Shown: positions 44,363 to 54,407, counted from the stretch's first letter. The stretch: 64,000 nucleotides of DNA from Williamsia herbipolensis (GCF_000964005.1 NZ_JXYP01000030.1:1-64000), one strand, 5' to 3'. The notes: generated by a model from the sequence alone, not told the origin. Program-made: numbers and translations.

Positions 44363-44432
44363 TTCGACCCGACACACCGTGCACACGCCGATCCCGGCGT
44401 GCGCAGATCATCCCTGCCCGGAAGAAGAGGAC

Positions 44433-45341
44433 ATGACCCAGACAAGCAACACGCCCGTGCGCAACGACAACTCGGGATTCGAGGTGAAGAACAACCGGCG
44501 CCGACCGCTGATCATCGGTGCCGTCGTGCTGGTGGTCGTCATCGTCGCCGCCGTGATCGGATGGCGTATCGCGGGCTCGGATGACAAGTCCCCCAACGAC
44601 ACCGCCGGTGCGACCCTCACCGTGGTCACCGCCGAGGGCAACGCGAACGAGCAGGCACTCGTCGACTACATCGCGGCGAACGTGGCCCCCAAGTACGGCA
44701 TCAAGATCACGTTCAAGGGCCTCGCCGACAGCACCACGCTGAACCGTGCGGTCAGCGACGGCGAGGTCGCGGGCACGATCTACCAGCACAAGCGTTGGCT
44801 GTCCCAGGTTCTCGACGCCAACCCCGACTTCAAGGAGGTCGCCGCGACACCGGTCTTCCGCTGGGGCTTCGGTGTCTGGTCGGACAAGTACACCGACGTC
44901 TCGCAGCTGCCCGACGGCGCGAAGGTCTCGCTCTACTCCGACCCGGCCAACGAGGCCCAGGGCCTGTGGCTGCTGGAGCGCGCCGGTCTGATCACGCTGA
45001 AGTCCGGGATCGACAAGTCGCGGGCCACCCAGAACGACATCGCCACCAACCCGAAGAACCTGCAGTTCACGCTGCTCGACTTCGCGGCCCAGTCGCGAGC
45101 GCTGCCCGACCTCGACGCCACCGTCGGCTACACCGAGTACTACCTCGCCGCGGGTATCCCGATCAGCAAGCAGATCTTCTCGCCGGCGGCCCCCGACGAG
45201 TTCGCCGGCCAGCTCACCATCGGCACCCGGTGGCAGAACGCCGACAACATCAAGAAGCTCGTCGCGGTGTTCAAGGACCCGGCCGTGCAGCAGTACCTGC
45301 GCACCGACCCGACCGTGAAGAACATCCTGCTGCCCCTCTGA
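44433..45341 (+). CDS. metQ: Methionine-type ABC importer, binding protein with helix anchor
   Basis: A 302-residue NlpA/MetQ-family protein. The binding domain is recognised by VTAEGNANEQALVDYIAANVAPKYGI, DADSTTLNRAVSDGEVAGTIYQHK-like core, FRWGFGVWSDKYTDVSQLPDGAKV, and LDATVGYTEYYLAAG (in part). Most MetQ proteins are lipoproteins with a Cys after the signal peptide. Here residues 25-44 (PLIIGAVVLVVVIVAAVIGW) form an uncleaved helix and no lipobox Cys is present, so it is probably a signal-anchored protein. ATG 44433 has GAAGAAGAGGAC upstream. Confidence 0.9.
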   Translation: MTQTSNTPVRNDNSGFEVKNNRRRPLIIGAVVLVVVIVAAVIGWRIAGSDDKSPNDTAGATLTVVTAEGNANEQALVDYIAANVAPKYGIKITFKGLADSTTLNRAVSDGEVAGTIYQHKRWLSQVLDANPDFKEVAATPVFRWGFGVWSDKYTDVSQLPDGAKVSLYSDPANEAQGLWLLERAGLITLKSGIDKSRATQNDIATNPKNLQFTLLDFAAQSRALPDLDATVGYTEYYLAAGIPISKQIFSPAAPDEFAGQLTIGTRWQNADNIKKLVAVFKDPAVQQYLRTDPTVKNILLPL

Positions 45342-45386
45342 TCAAATGGTCACGATGATCTGACGGCGATCGACGCCCGTCGACAC

Positions 45387-45426
45387 CTCGGCCCCCGTTC
45401 GCGAGCAGATCGCGGACGGGGGCCGA
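45387..45426. terminator. Bidirectional hairpin terminator between metQ and the mce operon
   Basis: CTCGGCCCCCGT and ACGGGGGCCGAG are exact complements separated by 16 bases, which contain an extra short pairing. It lies between the metQ stop (45341) and the mas stop (45444), two converging transcripts. Confidence 0.85.
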
Positions 45427-45443
45427 GTGCGTTGCGGGGTGCC

Positions 45444-46192
45444 CTACTTCGTGGAGAGTGGAGCGACGCCTCCGCTGATGTCGGTGATGGCCCAGTTCTT
45501 GTTCTTGTCGACCGTGATCGGGTACAGCGCAGTGGTCTTGACCCCGCCGGGTGACTGGACGTTGGTGACCTGTACGTCGACGAACACCTGCACCACGTAG
45601 ACGCCGTTGTTCTGCGACTTGATGTCGCTGCCGACCAGCGTGCCCTTCGACACCCACTGCAGCTGCCCCAGCAGTTGTCGCAGAACGGGTTCGGTGTCGG
45701 CGAACTGTTTGATCATCGCGTCGTCGACGCCGGTCTTCAGCGCCGCGAACCAGGGATCGAAGTCGCGGTAGTCGATCTCGGCGGCTTTCACGGCGTAGTC
45801 GCTCGCGACATCCTCGGCCCGCTGGGCCTGTGCGTTCTGCGTCTTCAGCCCCTGGTAGTCATCGCGGTAGCCCAGCGCGGAGACGATCGCGACCGTGGTG
45901 GCCACGGCCAGCACCACGACCAGCACGGCCGCGGTGACGAGCAGGCCCCGGCCGGGGCGACGGGCCGAGTCGCCCGCGGTCGCGAACGACTTTCGGCGGT
46001 GGTGCTCGCGGCCGTCGTCGTGGTGGGCTCGGCGGTCTCGGCGGCAGCGGTCACCGAGGTGGTCTCGACCGGTTCCGTGGGCGAGGCGGACTTCTCGGGT
46101 TTCGGCGTTTCCGGCGTGCGGGGCGAACGCCCGTCGAGTCCGGAGAACTCCGAGGCAGACTTCTCCTCGTCCGGCTTGCCCGACTCAGACAC
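45444..46192 (-). pseudogene. Mce-associated protein (Mas-type), split by a one-base frameshift
   Basis: Two frames together give one protein. The N-terminal frame (ATG 46192) is an acidic, Thr-rich cytosolic part (MSESGKPDEEKSASEFSG...). The C-terminal frame, ending at 45444, starts without any start codon at RKSFATAG and continues into a membrane helix (LVTAAVLVVVLAVATTVAIV) and a Mas-type domain (YRDFDPWFAALKTGVDD, LVGSDIKSQNNGVYVVQVFVDV). The junction lies near 45985-46030 and needs one extra base to be continuous. Mas proteins stabilise Mce transport complexes. It could be an assembly error or a real lesion. Confidence 0.75.
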
Positions 46193-46224
46193 TGGCAGTC
46201 AACTCCTTGTGCATGCGGCCGACG

Positions 46225-47172
46225 CTACTTGGTGGCCACGCGGAACCGTACGACGCCGTTCTCGTCGACGATCTGCAGGCCACGTTCGACGAACGACGCG
46301 ATGTCGATGTTGGTGGCGGGGGCGATCTGGGAGATCAGGGGCAACAGGACCCCGAGCGGTGGTGTCACCTTGGGCAGGATGCGTTGCAGGTACTCGCTGA
46401 GTTTGGTGACGAACGGGTTGATCACCTGATCCCACGCCACCGCACCGTTCGTCGCGCTCGCCAGCCCCGGGAACAGCCCGAACAATGCGGTGATCGACGC
46501 CTGATTCGTCCCGAGGGCCCTCGATCCCGACGACAGCGGCGGGCCGATACCGTCGGCCTTGCGGACGAATTCCTGTGCGGTGTCGAACAGGTCCGAGAAC
46601 TCGGTGCGCTGGGTGGTGACGGTGCGCGAGAACTGATTCGAGAACTCGCCGAGTTTCGTGATGTCGTCCTCGCGGCCGATGTACCCGGCGTTGATGGTGT
46701 TCGCGATGCTGAGCAGCCGCTTCGGGTCGATCTGGCCGACCAGCCGTTGCAGATTGGTCAGCGTCTCCCCGACCGTCGCCTGCGTGATCACGTTGCGGCT
46801 CAACACCGCACCGTCACGCAGGTACGGACCGGTGGCGCGGGTGGAACTGAAGTCGACGTACTGCTCGCCGACCAGCGACAGGTTCGCCACGGTCACCTCG
46901 GCGTCGGCGGGGATGTCGTACCCGGCGTCGATCGACAGCGTCGCGCGCAATCCGTCGGGACGGACCGCGATGTCGGTGACATGGCCGACCTCGATGCCGT
47001 TGTAGAGCACCCGCGAACGGGGCAGCAGTCCACCCGACGACGCCATCTCCACGGTGACGGTGTCGGTGTCGGCGAACGGCTTCAGCTTGAGGATCCCGAT
47101 CCCCAGGTAGGCCGCCAACGCCACCGAGACGACCACCAGCAGCACCAGTGACGTGCGCACGCCGATCCTCAT
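46225..47172 (-). CDS. mceF: Mce family protein MceF
   Basis: A 315-residue MCE protein: one N-terminal helix (TSLVLLVVVSVALAAYLGIGI), then the MCE/MlaD domain (ASSGGLLPRSRVLYNGIEVGHVTDIAV) and a helical C-terminal part with FVRKADGIGPPLS. Position last of six Mce genes in the operon, starting in a 4 bp overlap with mceE. Mce proteins form a hexameric tunnel that passes lipids across the periplasm. Confidence 0.9.
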   Translation of the reverse strand: MRIGVRTSLVLLVVVSVALAAYLGIGILKLKPFADTDTVTVEMASSGGLLPRSRVLYNGIEVGHVTDIAVRPDGLRATLSIDAGYDIPADAEVTVANLSLVGEQYVDFSSTRATGPYLRDGAVLSRNVITQATVGETLTNLQRLVGQIDPKRLLSIANTINAGYIGREDDITKLGEFSNQFSRTVTTQRTEFSDLFDTAQEFVRKADGIGPPLSSGSRALGTNQASITALFGLFPGLASATNGAVAWDQVINPFVTKLSEYLQRILPKVTPPLGVLLPLISQIAPATNIDIASFVERGLQIVDENGVVRFRVATK

Positions 47173-48233
47173 CGCATCGCGCCGATCATCCGCAGTGTCG
47201 ATGCCACGGTGCGGATCTGGTCGTTCGACGCGGTCGGCGTCGACAGGCCGCGCGGGGAGGTGATGTCGACGATGTTCACCGACGGGCTCGCCAGCAGCGG
47301 CAGGATCTTGTCGTTCACGAGCGCGTCCAGCCGGGCGATGTCCGACGGTGCCGACGCATCGAGTGACACCGCGAGGTCGACGAGCGGATTGGCGGTGTCG
47401 ATCAACCCCACCAGCTGCTGATAGCGCGGACCGAACAGCTTCGTGACGCTGGTCAGTTGGAAACCCAGGGAGGTCAACACCTTCGCGAACCCGACGAACG
47501 ACACCAGTGCCCCGCCGATGCGTTCGGGGCCGACGTCGAGCGCGAAGCCGAGCCCGGGTCCCTCGGCCTGCACCGAACGGCCCAGAACGCCGAGCGAATC
47601 GAGGATCTCCCCCACCGACGAGGAGTTCTCGACGATGCGGGCGATCAGTTCGCGGGAGGTCTCGATGCCCTTGTCGCGTTCACCCTTGTTCTCTGGGAAC
47701 GCGGTGTTCGCCTTGTCGACGGTGCGCTGGATCTTCTCCAGTGTGCCGCCGTTGGCCAGCGCGGCGATACCGCCCAGCAGGTCCTCGACGGCCGGGGTCA
47801 CCGTGGTCTGCGACAACGGGATCGTCGCCCCGTTCCCGAGCCGGACGCCACCGCCGGATGCGGGCGGGGTCAGTGAGATGTAGATGTCGCCGAGAAGCGT
47901 CGACTGCTCGAGCGCGGCGCGGGTGCCCTGCGGCACGTCGACGTCGGACGCGATGTCGACCGTGGCGACGGCCACCGGCGAGGTCGCCGTTCCGCCGATG
48001 CCGACCGACCGCAACACCCCGACCTTGGTGCCGTTGAGCAACACCTTGCTCCGGGCGGGCAGGTTCAACACGTTGCTGAACTCGATCTTCAACGCCCTGC
48101 TCTCCCCCGACACCCGTGTCCCGGGCAGCGGCAGGTCGGTCACCTGGATCCCGCAGGCCGCCGACATCCACGCGACGAGGAGTGTCGCGACCACCATCAC
48201 GGTGCGCCGCACACGACGCCGGTCGCCGATCAT
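47169..48233 (-). CDS. mceE: Mce family lipoprotein MceE
   Basis: A 354-residue MCE lipoprotein. The signal peptide ends at SAAC, an acceptable lipobox with Cys at about residue 27, followed by the MCE domain (LPARSKVLLNGTKVGVLRSVGI). MceE is usually the lipoprotein (Lpr-type) of an mce operon, so its position here fits. Start overlaps the mceD stop by 4 bp. Region 150-250 is mostly helical. Confidence 0.92.
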   Translation of the reverse strand: MIGDRRRVRRTVMVVATLLVAWMSAACGIQVTDLPLPGTRVSGESRALKIEFSNVLNLPARSKVLLNGTKVGVLRSVGIGGTATSPVAVATVDIASDVDVPQGTRAALEQSTLLGDIYISLTPPASGGGVRLGNGATIPLSQTTVTPAVEDLLGGIAALANGGTLEKIQRTVDKANTAFPENKGERDKGIETSRELIARIVENSSSVGEILDSLGVLGRSVQAEGPGLGFALDVGPERIGGALVSFVGFAKVLTSLGFQLTSVTKLFGPRYQQLVGLIDTANPLVDLAVSLDASAPSDIARLDALVNDKILPLLASPSVNIVDITSPRGLSTPTASNDQIRTVASTLRMIGAMR

Positions 48234-49366
48234 CGGATACCTCCCGATCCGAGGACGAGAGCGACGAGGTCGGTGTCGACCGGCTCCCGCGCTCCCGGGG
48301 ACTCACGGCACGATCCGGCCAGGGCGCGGTTGAGGGCGGCGCAGGTGACGCCGGCCGAGGCGACGGGAACCCGCACACGCGGGGGCTTGATCGTGATCGC
48401 CAGACCCGCCTGCTTGTCCTGCGCCATCGCCTGCAGGGCCGACATGACCGGCGGCAGAGACTTGAGCAGCGCCACGATCTGGTCGGTCGGCAAGAGCTCC
48501 ACCAGCGGTGTGATGAGGCCGAGCAGGGTGAACAGGATCGGGTCGAAACGCTGCAGGTTCGACGCCAACTTGGGGACCACCGACGTGAGCCGCACGAGCG
48601 CGGGGTTGAGTTCGCGTGTCAGGTCGCCCAGTGCGGTCGCGAACTTGCCGACGTTGTCGACCGCGAGTCGCACGTCGGGCCACCGCTGCACGAAGAAGTC
48701 GGCGAGCTGCTGGCCGTTGGTGATCAGCGACCGCAGCTGGGTGTCGCGCAGTTGCGGATCACCCAGTGCGGCACCGAGTCCCTGGACCGCCCGGTTGAAA
48801 TCCTCGGCGGTGCCCTTGAGGCTGTCGTCGACCGACGCCAGGGCGGTGCACACCGCCTGCTGCTGCTCGGGCGAGCGGCCACCGGCGTCGGTCAGCTGCG
48901 CGGAGAGCTTGTCGAACGCCGAGAACGCCTCGCTGAGACTCTTCGGGGTGTGGGTGCGCTCGAGGGGGATGCAGTTCCTGGTGTCCCAGGTGGCCCCACC
49001 GACGTAGCTGGTGGGGATCTCCAGGCGCCGATCGGTGACGATCGAGTCCGAGGTCGTCACCGCCGACACGTCCGCGGGGAGCTTCGTGGCCCAGTCCATC
49101 GAGAAGTCGACGCGGACATGGCCGTTCGACGGTGCCACGCCGGTCACCTTGCCGATGTTGACGCCGAGCAGGGTGAGATTGCTACCGGGGTAGAGCCCGA
49201 TCGAGTCGGACATGATCGCGCATCCCGCGGTGCTCGACGCGTCGTCGTTCGCCCGGACCGCGGCGACGCATCCGGCGATCACGGCCACGATGGCGACGAC
49301 GATGACCGACCGGGTGGCCCAACGGCGCAGTCCCGACGGGGCGGGCGATGTCACGGAGGTGGTCAC
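48230..49366 (-). CDS. mceD: Mce family protein MceD
   Basis: A 378-residue MCE protein. N-terminal helix (SVIVVAIVAVIAGCVAAV), MCE domain with LYPGSNLTLLGVNIGKVTGVAPS, a helical middle (FSAFDKLSAQLTD, LRSLITNGQQLADFF) and a Cys-containing end (GVTCAALNRALAGSC). GTG 49366 is separated from the mceC stop by one base. Part of the intact mceB-F block. Confidence 0.9.
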   Translation of the reverse strand: MTTSVTSPAPSGLRRWATRSVIVVAIVAVIAGCVAAVRANDDASSTAGCAIMSDSIGLYPGSNLTLLGVNIGKVTGVAPSNGHVRVDFSMDWATKLPADVSAVTTSDSIVTDRRLEIPTSYVGGATWDTRNCIPLERTHTPKSLSEAFSAFDKLSAQLTDAGGRSPEQQQAVCTALASVDDSLKGTAEDFNRAVQGLGAALGDPQLRDTQLRSLITNGQQLADFFVQRWPDVRLAVDNVGKFATALGDLTRELNPALVRLTSVVPKLASNLQRFDPILFTLLGLITPLVELLPTDQIVALLKSLPPVMSALQAMAQDKQAGLAITIKPPRVRVPVASAGVTCAALNRALAGSCRESPGAREPVDTDLVALVLGSGGIR

Positions 49367-49367
49367 G

Positions 49368-50372
49368 TCAACACCGCCGATCCGGCATCGGGATGCACAG
49401 GGCCGGGGCGTCGGCGACGGTCTTCGACAGGTCGACGGTGGGCGTGCCCGACACCCCGAGCGCCGACCCGAGCTGGTTGGCGATGGCGGTCAGCCTGTCG
49501 AGGATCGGCCCCGATCCGGTGAGCGTGGTCCGCACCCGGTCGACGATGGCCTTGATCTTGTCGATCTGCGGATCGATCGTGCCCGAGAGGTCTTCCACCG
49601 GAGGCTGCAGTAAGGCGAACAGCGCATCGACCCCGCGCACGGTCTGCAGACCCTGCTCACGGAACTGATAGAAGCGGTACCCGATGACCCCGACCAGGCG
49701 CAGCAGGTTCACGAGCTTCGCCCGACCGTTGTTCAGCGCGCCGATGTACTCCTCGGTGACGGCGATGGCGCGATCGAGGTCCTGGTCGCGGTCACCGAGG
49801 GTGGTCGTCACCTGCGACACCTGGGAGATGATGTCGCGCACCGCATCGGACCGGCCTCGCAGGGAGAGGTTCACCTGCGAGAAGGTCTCCCGCGCGGTCT
49901 GGGCGTCGAGCTTGTCGACCACGTCGCCCGAGTCGCGGATGACGTCGGTCAACTCATACGGCGTCGACGTCCGTTCCCGGGGGATGTGACCGCGCAGCGG
50001 CGACGTCCCCTTCGGTGTCACCGCGAGGTAGTGCCCACCGATGGCCGTCGACAGGCGGATGTCGGCGGTGGACTCGTCGCGCATGGTGACCGAGTCGTCG
50101 ACGTCGAAGGTGATCTCGACGTGGTCGCCGACCACCTTCACCGACCTGACCTCGCCGACCGGAATGCCGGCGACCCGCACCTCGTCACCGGACCGGATCT
50201 GCCCGCTCGAGGTGAAATCGGCGGTTATGTCCGACGATCCGAAGGGCACCACGTAGAGCAGTCCGGCGACCGCGGCGACGATCACGATGACCACCACGCC
50301 GCCGAGGCCGAAGAGCACCTGCCGGCGACGCACGGCGGCGGCATCGCGACGTCGGGTCAGCTGCGGGCTCAT
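49368..50372 (-). CDS. mceC: Mce family protein MceC
   Basis: A 334-residue MCE protein with an N-terminal helix (VLFGLGGVVVIVIVAAVAGLLYVVP), the MCE domain (DITADFTSSGQIRSGDEVRVAGIPVGEVRSV), and a helical C-terminal part ending with a Cys pair. Starts in a 4 bp overlap with the mceB stop. Complete, unlike mceA. Confidence 0.9.
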   Translation of the reverse strand: MSPQLTRRRDAAAVRRRQVLFGLGGVVVIVIVAAVAGLLYVVPFGSSDITADFTSSGQIRSGDEVRVAGIPVGEVRSVKVVGDHVEITFDVDDSVTMRDESTADIRLSTAIGGHYLAVTPKGTSPLRGHIPRERTSTPYELTDVIRDSGDVVDKLDAQTARETFSQVNLSLRGRSDAVRDIISQVSQVTTTLGDRDQDLDRAIAVTEEYIGALNNGRAKLVNLLRLVGVIGYRFYQFREQGLQTVRGVDALFALLQPPVEDLSGTIDPQIDKIKAIVDRVRTTLTGSGPILDRLTAIANQLGSALGVSGTPTVDLSKTVADAPALCIPMPDRRC

Positions 50373-51373
50373 CGGCAGATCACCACCGGGGCGCCGGCGA
50401 GCAGCACGCTGGTGATCGGTCCGGGGACCGACTGACCGCGGCCGCAGCTGTAGGAGGCCTTCGTCGCCGAGTTCACCGACGCGAGCAGCGAATCGAGGAC
50501 GCCGGGGATGCGCGCGAGCAGGTCGGAGGCGTCGTTGGTGGCCGGGATGTACTTGCGCAGCAGGCGGTCGATGTCGGCGTAGTTGCCGTAGTAGACGCCG
50601 TTGAGGCTCTGCAGGACGAGACGCAGCGGGGTCAGCGCCCTCGCCGCGAGCGTCAGCGACCTCTCGGTGCCGTCGAGGTCGGAGGCCAACGCGCCCAACG
50701 CGTCTCCGGCGCGACTGATCAGTTCGTTGAGCCGCGGCGACTTGTACTGGATCTCCTTGGCCACCGACCCCAGGCCGGTCACGAACGCCGCCACCATGTC
50801 CGAGCGGTCGGCGACCAACGACGTCGCCTGGTTCAAGTTGTCGAGGATCGAGCCCAGGTCCGGCCCCCGACCCTGCACCACGGCCAGGATGTTCTCGGTG
50901 AACTCGTTGATCTCGGCCGGGTCGAGCACCTTGAACACCGGCCGCAGACCGTTGAACAGCGCGGTGATGTCGAACGACGGGATCGTGCGGGCGGTCGGGA
51001 TCACCTCGGTGGTGTCGGCGCGGCCGCTGCCCGGACCGTCGGTGAACACGTCGAGATACCGCTCGCCCACCAGATTCAGATAGCGGATGGCGATGTCGGT
51101 GTTGTCGAACAGCGGCACCGATTTCTGTGTCCGGAACGTGACCCGCGCGATGTCGTCATGTAGTTCCACCGACGTCACCCGTCCCACCCGCACACCCATC
51201 TGGCGGACGTCGTTGCCCGATGACAGACCCGAGGCGTCGGAGAAGTCGGCGGTCACGGTGCGCTGGTCACCGGGAACCGACGGCGACAGGGCGCCGACGA
51301 CGACCCAGGTGGCCCCGATCATCACCACCACGAACAGGGCCAGATACACCATCGACGAACGCCGGAGCCTCAT
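50369..51373 (-). CDS. mceB: Mce family protein MceB
   Basis: A 334-residue MCE protein: helix SMVYLALFVVVMIGATWVVVGA, MCE domain (TADFSDASGLSSGNDVRQMGVRVGRV), then helices and a Cys-rich end (KASYSCGRGQ, APVVICR). Its ATG overlaps the intended mceA stop (TGA at 51370-51372) by 4 bp, which is the main proof that the frame of mceA should change before the end. Confidence 0.92.
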   Translation of the reverse strand: MRLRRSSMVYLALFVVVMIGATWVVVGALSPSVPGDQRTVTADFSDASGLSSGNDVRQMGVRVGRVTSVELHDDIARVTFRTQKSVPLFDNTDIAIRYLNLVGERYLDVFTDGPGSGRADTTEVIPTARTIPSFDITALFNGLRPVFKVLDPAEINEFTENILAVVQGRGPDLGSILDNLNQATSLVADRSDMVAAFVTGLGSVAKEIQYKSPRLNELISRAGDALGALASDLDGTERSLTLAARALTPLRLVLQSLNGVYYGNYADIDRLLRKYIPATNDASDLLARIPGVLDSLLASVNSATKASYSCGRGQSVPGPITSVLLAGAPVVICR

Positions 51374-52505
51374 CGTCCACCCGCCTTCGGGGCGGCGTTC
51401 GGCGCCGGGCTCGTCGGGGCGGCCTTCGGCGCCGGGCTCGTCGGGGCGGCCTTCGGCGCCGGGGACGCGAGCACTGCAGGAACGGCGCGAGCTGAGGCAT
51501 CTGCGCGACGGTGAGCCCGACCTGCAGGGTGACCTTCCCGTTCTGGGTGGGCATCGACTTCTCCAGGCGGCCCAGCAGTTCCCGCGCGTCGCCGACCGCT
51601 GGCGGGATCGACCGCAGCGTCTGTCCCAGCGGCGATCCGGTGACGATCAGGAAGTCGAGCAGGGTGGCCAGTCCGTCGTAGTTGTCGCGCACGAGACCGC
51701 CGAGGCCGCCGACGGTGGTGACCAGTCCCGACAGCGAGTCCTTCACCGAGTTCACCACGCGGGGATCGGTGTAGGCGGCGGTCTGCCGGGTCAGGCTGAT
51801 GAGCACCGAGTCGAACGGCCCCTCGAGATCCGCGACGCCGCGCGTGACCGGGCCGAGGATGCGGATGAACTCCGCGAGCGGCATCTGCTGCCGGGACGCG
51901 GCGAGGTTGAGCAGGTCGAGCCCGGACCGCACGAGCGGCTGCACCGCGGTGACCAGCCGATCGGCGATGTCGATGGTGCGGCTGAACTCGTCACCGGTGA
52001 TGGTCGTCGAGATCTCGCCCACCTGGCGCAGCAGATCGGCCACCGACACGTTCGTCGAGTCCGCACCGATGGTGATCCGTTCACCATCGCGCAGGCGACC
52101 CGCGCCCGGCGTCGGACCCGACGCGGTCGAGGTGGCCGCCTGCAGTTCGATCCCGGTGACGCCCAACAGGTTCGACGGTGCATAGGCGGCCGACACCCGG
52201 TCGGGGATGGACGACGCCTGGTTCGCGTCGATCGACATCGCGATCTCCTGGCGACCGTCGTCGGTGACGGTGACCCCGTCGACCCGTCCCACGATGAGAC
52301 CGCGGTACTTCACGTCGCCGCCGGCCGCGAGACCGTCGCCCACGGAGTCGGCCACCGCCGACACCCGCACGGTGCTGTCGAAGTCGCCGCGGGCGTACAG
52401 GGTGAGCGGGATCGCGAGGACCAGCACGACGACCAGGGTCGCCGCACCGAGGGCCAGCAGTGCCGTGCGTGAGGGGCCGCGCCCGGACGGATCGTGGTAC
52501 GCCAT
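51370..52505 (-). pseudogene. mceA: Mce family protein MceA, with a one-base frameshift near the C-terminus
   Basis: Starts at ATG 52505 (MAYHDPSG), sharing one base with the yrbEB stop. The first about 345 residues are a normal MceA: helix TALLALGAATLVVVLVLAIPL, MCE domain (AVADSVGDGLAAGGDVKYRGLIVGRVDGV), helical region to VAQMPQLAPFLQ. After LQ the frame turns into an Arg/Pro-rich run, whereas the neighbouring frame reads VLASPAPKAAPTSPAPKAAP and ends at TGA 51370-51372, overlapping mceB. One missing base near 51470-51478 restores the Pro/Ala-rich tail typical of MceA. Lesion or sequencing error cannot be told apart here. Confidence 0.8.
51385..51465 (-). repeat. 27 bp tandem repeat, three copies, in the mceA tail
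   Basis: In the restored frame the units code SPAPKAAPT, SPAPKAAPT and SPAPNAAPK. The repeats are close to the frameshift and GC-rich, a setting where both real slippage and sequencing errors are common. Confidence 0.85.
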
Positions 52506-53394
52506 CAGCCGGAGAACCTGAAGCCGACGTCGGATCCCCAGAAGATGAGGGTGAGCAGCATGTCGAGGACGACGATGATGACGAAGCTGTTCTTGATGGC
52601 GCGGCCCGAGGCGACGCCGACACCCTCTGGTCCGCCGCTGGCGTAGAAACCCTGATAGCAGTGGATGAGGATGACCGCGACGACGAAGACGACGGCCTTG
52701 ATAACCGCGAACAGCATGTCGACGGGGGCGAGGAACGCGTTGAAGTAGTGGTAGTAGGTGCCCGGTGACTGCCCGTTGACGGTGTTGACGACGAAGGCGC
52801 ACGACAGGTAGCTGAGGATCAGGGTGATGAGGAACAACGGGATGATCGTGACGATCCCGGCGATCACCCGTGTGCTGACCACGAACGGGATGGGGCGGAT
52901 GGCCTGGGCCTCGAGGGCGTCGATCTCCTCCGAGATCCGCATCGACCCGATCTCGGCGGTCATACGACAGCCCGCCTGGGCGGCGAATCCGATCGCGACG
53001 ACGATCGGTCCCAGCTCGCGGGTGTTCACATACGCCGACAGGAAGCCGGTCAGCGGGCCGATGCCGAACAGCTTCAGCGTCGCGAACGACTCGATGCCGA
53101 TCGACCCGCCCACCGACAGTCCCAGCACGACGAGCACCACGACCGAACCGCCACCGACGATGAGGCCACCCGATCCCCACATGAGGTCGGACAGGACCGC
53201 GCCGGTCTGGCGGCGGTAGACGCGCAGGGCGTGCGGGATCGAGCGCAGGACGTCGAACACGAAGTGGACTGGTGTCCGATGCGTTCGACCACCGATACCG
53301 GGACGACCGCGGCACGGCCGAGGTTCGTCGTCCACCGCCGCGACCTCGCATACGTCTGCAGTCCGACGATGCGGGCCAGCCCGCCTTCGTCGTC
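52505..53394 (-). pseudogene. yrbEB: YrbEB permease of the mce operon, frameshifted near residue 42
   Basis: The main part (VFDVLRSIPHALRVYRRQ, then LMWGSGGLIVGGGSVVVLVVLGLSVGG, LGPIVVAIGFAAQAGCRMTAEIGSMRISEEIDAL and the GGPEGVGVASG loop) is a normal YrbE/MlaE permease with a stop at 52505. The expected N-terminal segment (DEGGLARIVGLQTYARSRRW to VVERIGHQ) lies in the other frame upstream; inserting one base near 53270 joins them. No good start codon is in frame upstream either, and yrbEA runs across without a stop, so the junction region carries more than one change. Confidence 0.75.
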
Positions 53395-54215
53395 ACGAAC
53401 ATCGTGACGAGCTGGGTGACGGCGAGATTGAGCAGGAACGACGCGACGACGCCGAGCACGACCGCGGCGTTGACGGCGTCGGCGACACCGCGCGGACCAC
53501 CCCGGGCCTCCAGGCCGCGCTGGCAGGCGATCGCCACGACCACGATCCCGAACAGGATGGACTTCGCGATCGCGATGACGAGATCACCGACCCCGGCGAA
53601 CTGCCCGAATCCGCCGAGTTAACTGCCGGGGGCGCCGCCCTGGAACGACACGTTGATGAAGTAGCCGGCGGTGACGCCGACGAAGATGATCTCCATACAC
53701 ACCAGCGGCGCCACGAAGACGACCGCGAGCAGTCGCGGCGCGACCACCCGACGAGCCGGGTCGATACCCATGGTGCGCATCGCGTCGATCTCGTCGCGCA
53801 CGGTGCGGGCACCGAGGTCGGCGGCGATGGCCGACCCCACGGCACCACCGATGAGCAGGGCCGACGCGATCGGCGCACCCTGCTGCAGGATGCCGAGTGC
53901 GCCCGCCGCGCCGGCGAGCGAGGACGCGCCGAGCTGCTGGGTGAGGCTGCCGACCTGGACCGAGAGGATGACGCCGAACGGGATGGCGACCAACACCGCG
54001 GGGATACCGGCGACGCCGGCGAAGAAACTGGTCTGGGTGAGGGTGTCGCGCCACTTGTGGCGACCGGTGACGATGTCGCGGAGGAGATGGGCGAACGAGC
54101 TGGCGGTGAGCTCGATGAGGCGGCCGAGGGTGGCGATCGCCGACAGAACGGCGTCGACGAACCGCTCGAGGGTCGACGATCCGCGTTGGGAGACTCCCAC
54201 CGAACCCGCCACCAC
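53391..54215 (-). pseudogene. yrbEA: YrbEA permease of the mce operon, interrupted by an in-frame stop
   Basis: From GTG 54215 the frame reads a normal YrbE/MlaE permease (LGRLIELTASSFAHLLRDIV, FFAGVAGIPAVLVAIPFGVIL, LGARTVRDEIDAMRTMGI) up to GGAPGS, then TAA at 53619-53621. The same frame continues with LGGFGQFAGVGDLVIAIAKSILFG and the C-terminal GLEARGGPRGVADAVNAAVV block. A Tyr codon TAC would fit the stop position, so one substitution explains it. The frame then passes into yrbEB without a stop. As read, the permease would lose its last two helices. Confidence 0.8.
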
Positions 54216-54407
54216 CGCTCCCCTGCCCGCGCTTCTTCGCGACTCACCGTCGCCGTGATCGTGGTCACTGTAGTGGTTGCGATGTGAGTTTTGCTTCTTT
54301 TGGCGCGGTTCGTTGGACGCCTGACCGGGAACCGTCCGGTCGATGGTGACGGCGTCCCACGAGCACGCCGTCCACGCTGCGCCGAACGCGGGTGGCACCC
54401 TGGCACC

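Noticed and set aside
53619-53621. Recoded or functional stop splitting YrbEA into two proteins
   Set aside because: The downstream half lacks a start codon with ribosome site and continues a single permease fold, so a lesion or error is simpler.
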